Both the position numbers and the translations under genes were made by a program. Shown piece by piece: positions 5,996 to 6,566 of a stretch of DNA of 6,566 nucleotides. Origin of the DNA: Acidobacteriaceae bacterium (GTDB taxonomy: Bacteria; Acidobacteriota; Terriglobia; Bryobacterales; Bryobacteraceae). The stretch spans positions 1-6,566 of the forward strand of contig JAFARV010000028.1 of assembly GCA_019245255.1 (NCBI GenBank), read 5' to 3'. Position 1 is the first letter of the stretch, and every line of letters begins with the position of its first letter. Under the pieces are notes generated by a model that ran no database searches, had not been told where the DNA came from, and saw only the letters and a list, made by a program, of their open reading frames with translations.

Positions 5996-6001
5996 AGGAG
6001 G
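5996..6001 (+). promoter_or_regulatory. pntA: Shine-Dalgarno that fixes the TTG start of pntA
   Basis: AGGAGG with a 7-nt spacer precedes TTG at 6009. No ATG or GTG is available in frame nearby, and the protein homologous to known subunits begins exactly there (MPATIGVPRET). Confidence 0.8.
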
Positions 6002-6008
6002 ACACTGT

Positions 6009-6566
6009 TTGCCTGCCACCATTGGGGTTCCTCGTGAGACGTTTCCCGGCGAGCGTCGAGTCGCGATTACACCGCGTCAGTGTGAGGCGTTGCGAAAACT
6101 GGGTGTCGACGTTATCGTCGAGACTTCCGCCGGAACAGAGGCGGGCTTCCCGGATGAAGCCTATGTCGGGCGCGGTGCGCGTTTCGGCAATAGGGCCGAC
6201 GTGTTTGCAGCCGCCGACATCATTACACAGGTTCGCTGCCTTGGGGCAAATCCCGAGTTGGGGCACTCCGACATTGCGCTACTTCGCGCAGGTCAACTCG
6301 TCGTCGGCTTTGGCGAACCGCTCACCGCCCTAAAGCAGAACGCAGATCTCGCGGATGCCGGGGTGTCATACTTTGCGCTTGAGCTGATTCCGCGCATCAC
6401 GCGCGCGCAAAGCATGGATGCGCTCTCCTCGATGGCGACCATAGCCGGGTATCGGGCAGTATTGATCGGCGCAACTTACTTGCCCAAAATGTTCCCAATG
6501 ATGATGACTGCCGCCGGCACCATCACACCGGCCAAGGTCTTTGTTCTCGGGGCCGGCGTTGCGGGC
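6009..6566 (+). CDS. pntA: NAD(P) transhydrogenase subunit alpha, N-terminal part (3' end off window)
   Basis: I read this in the frame starting with TTG at 6009; it is open to the right edge, 186 residues. The product is the NAD(H)-binding domain I of the proton-translocating Re/Si-specific transhydrogenase, which uses the proton gradient to pass hydride from NADH to NADP+ and so supplies NADPH. Evidence is the N-terminus IGVPRETFPGERRVAITP, shared with alanine dehydrogenases, and then PRITRAQSMDALSS at 128-141. This is the diagnostic loop of transhydrogenases; R129, Q134, D137 and S140 have the spacing of the NAD-contacting Arg/Gln/Asp/Ser of the Rhodospirillum rubrum enzyme. The window ends in the Rossmann glycine motif GAGVAG (181-186). 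In many bacteria the alpha subunit is split in two (pntAA, pntAB); whether that holds here lies beyond the edge. Alanine dehydrogenase is less likely because of the loop. No functional link to the receptor upstream is evident. Confidence 0.93.
   Translation, partial: MPATIGVPRETFPGERRVAITPRQCEALRKLGVDVIVETSAGTEAGFPDEAYVGRGARFGNRADVFAAADIITQVRCLGANPELGHSDIALLRAGQLVVGFGEPLTALKQNADLADAGVSYFALELIPRITRAQSMDALSSMATIAGYRAVLIGATYLPKMFPMMMTAAGTITPAKVFVLGAGVAG

Noticed and set aside
6022..6333. Plus-strand reading frame of 103 codons near the right edge
   Set aside because: It is an alternative frame of pntA; the pntA frame carries the NAD-binding loop and Rossmann motif.
1..6566. CRISPR arrays, tRNA/rRNA genes, insertion sequences, integrases or attachment sites
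   Set aside because: I found no tandem repeat-spacer pattern, no tRNA-like cloverleaf ending and no transposase or integrase motifs; the window reads as ordinary chromosome.

Overview
The window looks like a chromosomal segment from a member of the Acidobacteriota. The main reason is the 1035-residue TonB-dependent receptor, which has an N-terminal carboxypeptidase-regulatory-like domain and the 'NGRHF.DLALLTPG' plug and 'LLNQANFGQP' C-terminal signatures of the large Oar-like families in that phylum. The moderate GC content and the acidobacterial-style porin agree. The organism assignment is inference; there is no rRNA or tRNA here.

Left part (1-2192, minus strand): an apparent three-gene operon read right to left. 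It starts with an OmpR/PhoB-type response regulator (2192-1506), then a stand-alone receiver-domain protein (1531-1124), then a large outer-membrane porin with a periplasmic coiled coil (from 1149, running off the left edge). On the start sites chosen, both junctions overlap by exactly 26 nt, and all three genes start with TTG or GTG. No histidine kinase is visible.

Divergent gap (2193-2665): a 473-bp non-coding region carrying regulatory-looking structure. There are two pairs of 11-bp-spaced direct repeats (TTTACA-N5-TTTACA and TTTACA-N5-TTTGCA, 42 bp apart), the classic binding geometry of a PhoB/PhoP-type regulator such as the one encoded next door. A perfect 15-bp palindrome sits over the ribosome-binding site of the regulator gene. 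A 12-bp perfect inverted repeat lies just upstream of a plausible promoter for the receptor.

Middle (2666-5773, plus strand): the complete TonB-dependent receptor, followed after its stop codon by a nested hairpin without a T-tract.

Right edge (6009-6566, plus strand): the 5' part of the NAD(P) transhydrogenase alpha subunit gene (pntA), with a TTG start set by a strong AGGAGG. It has its own leader with a -10-like element and a TGATCAA direct repeat.

Read together, the left part and the receptor suggest a regulated outer-membrane module: a signal-responsive regulator co-transcribed with a porin and facing a large TonB-dependent transporter. pntA is probably an unrelated energy-metabolism gene. 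The most interesting parts are the repeat operator and the regulator-receiver-porin operon. None of the proteins is a new family on sight.
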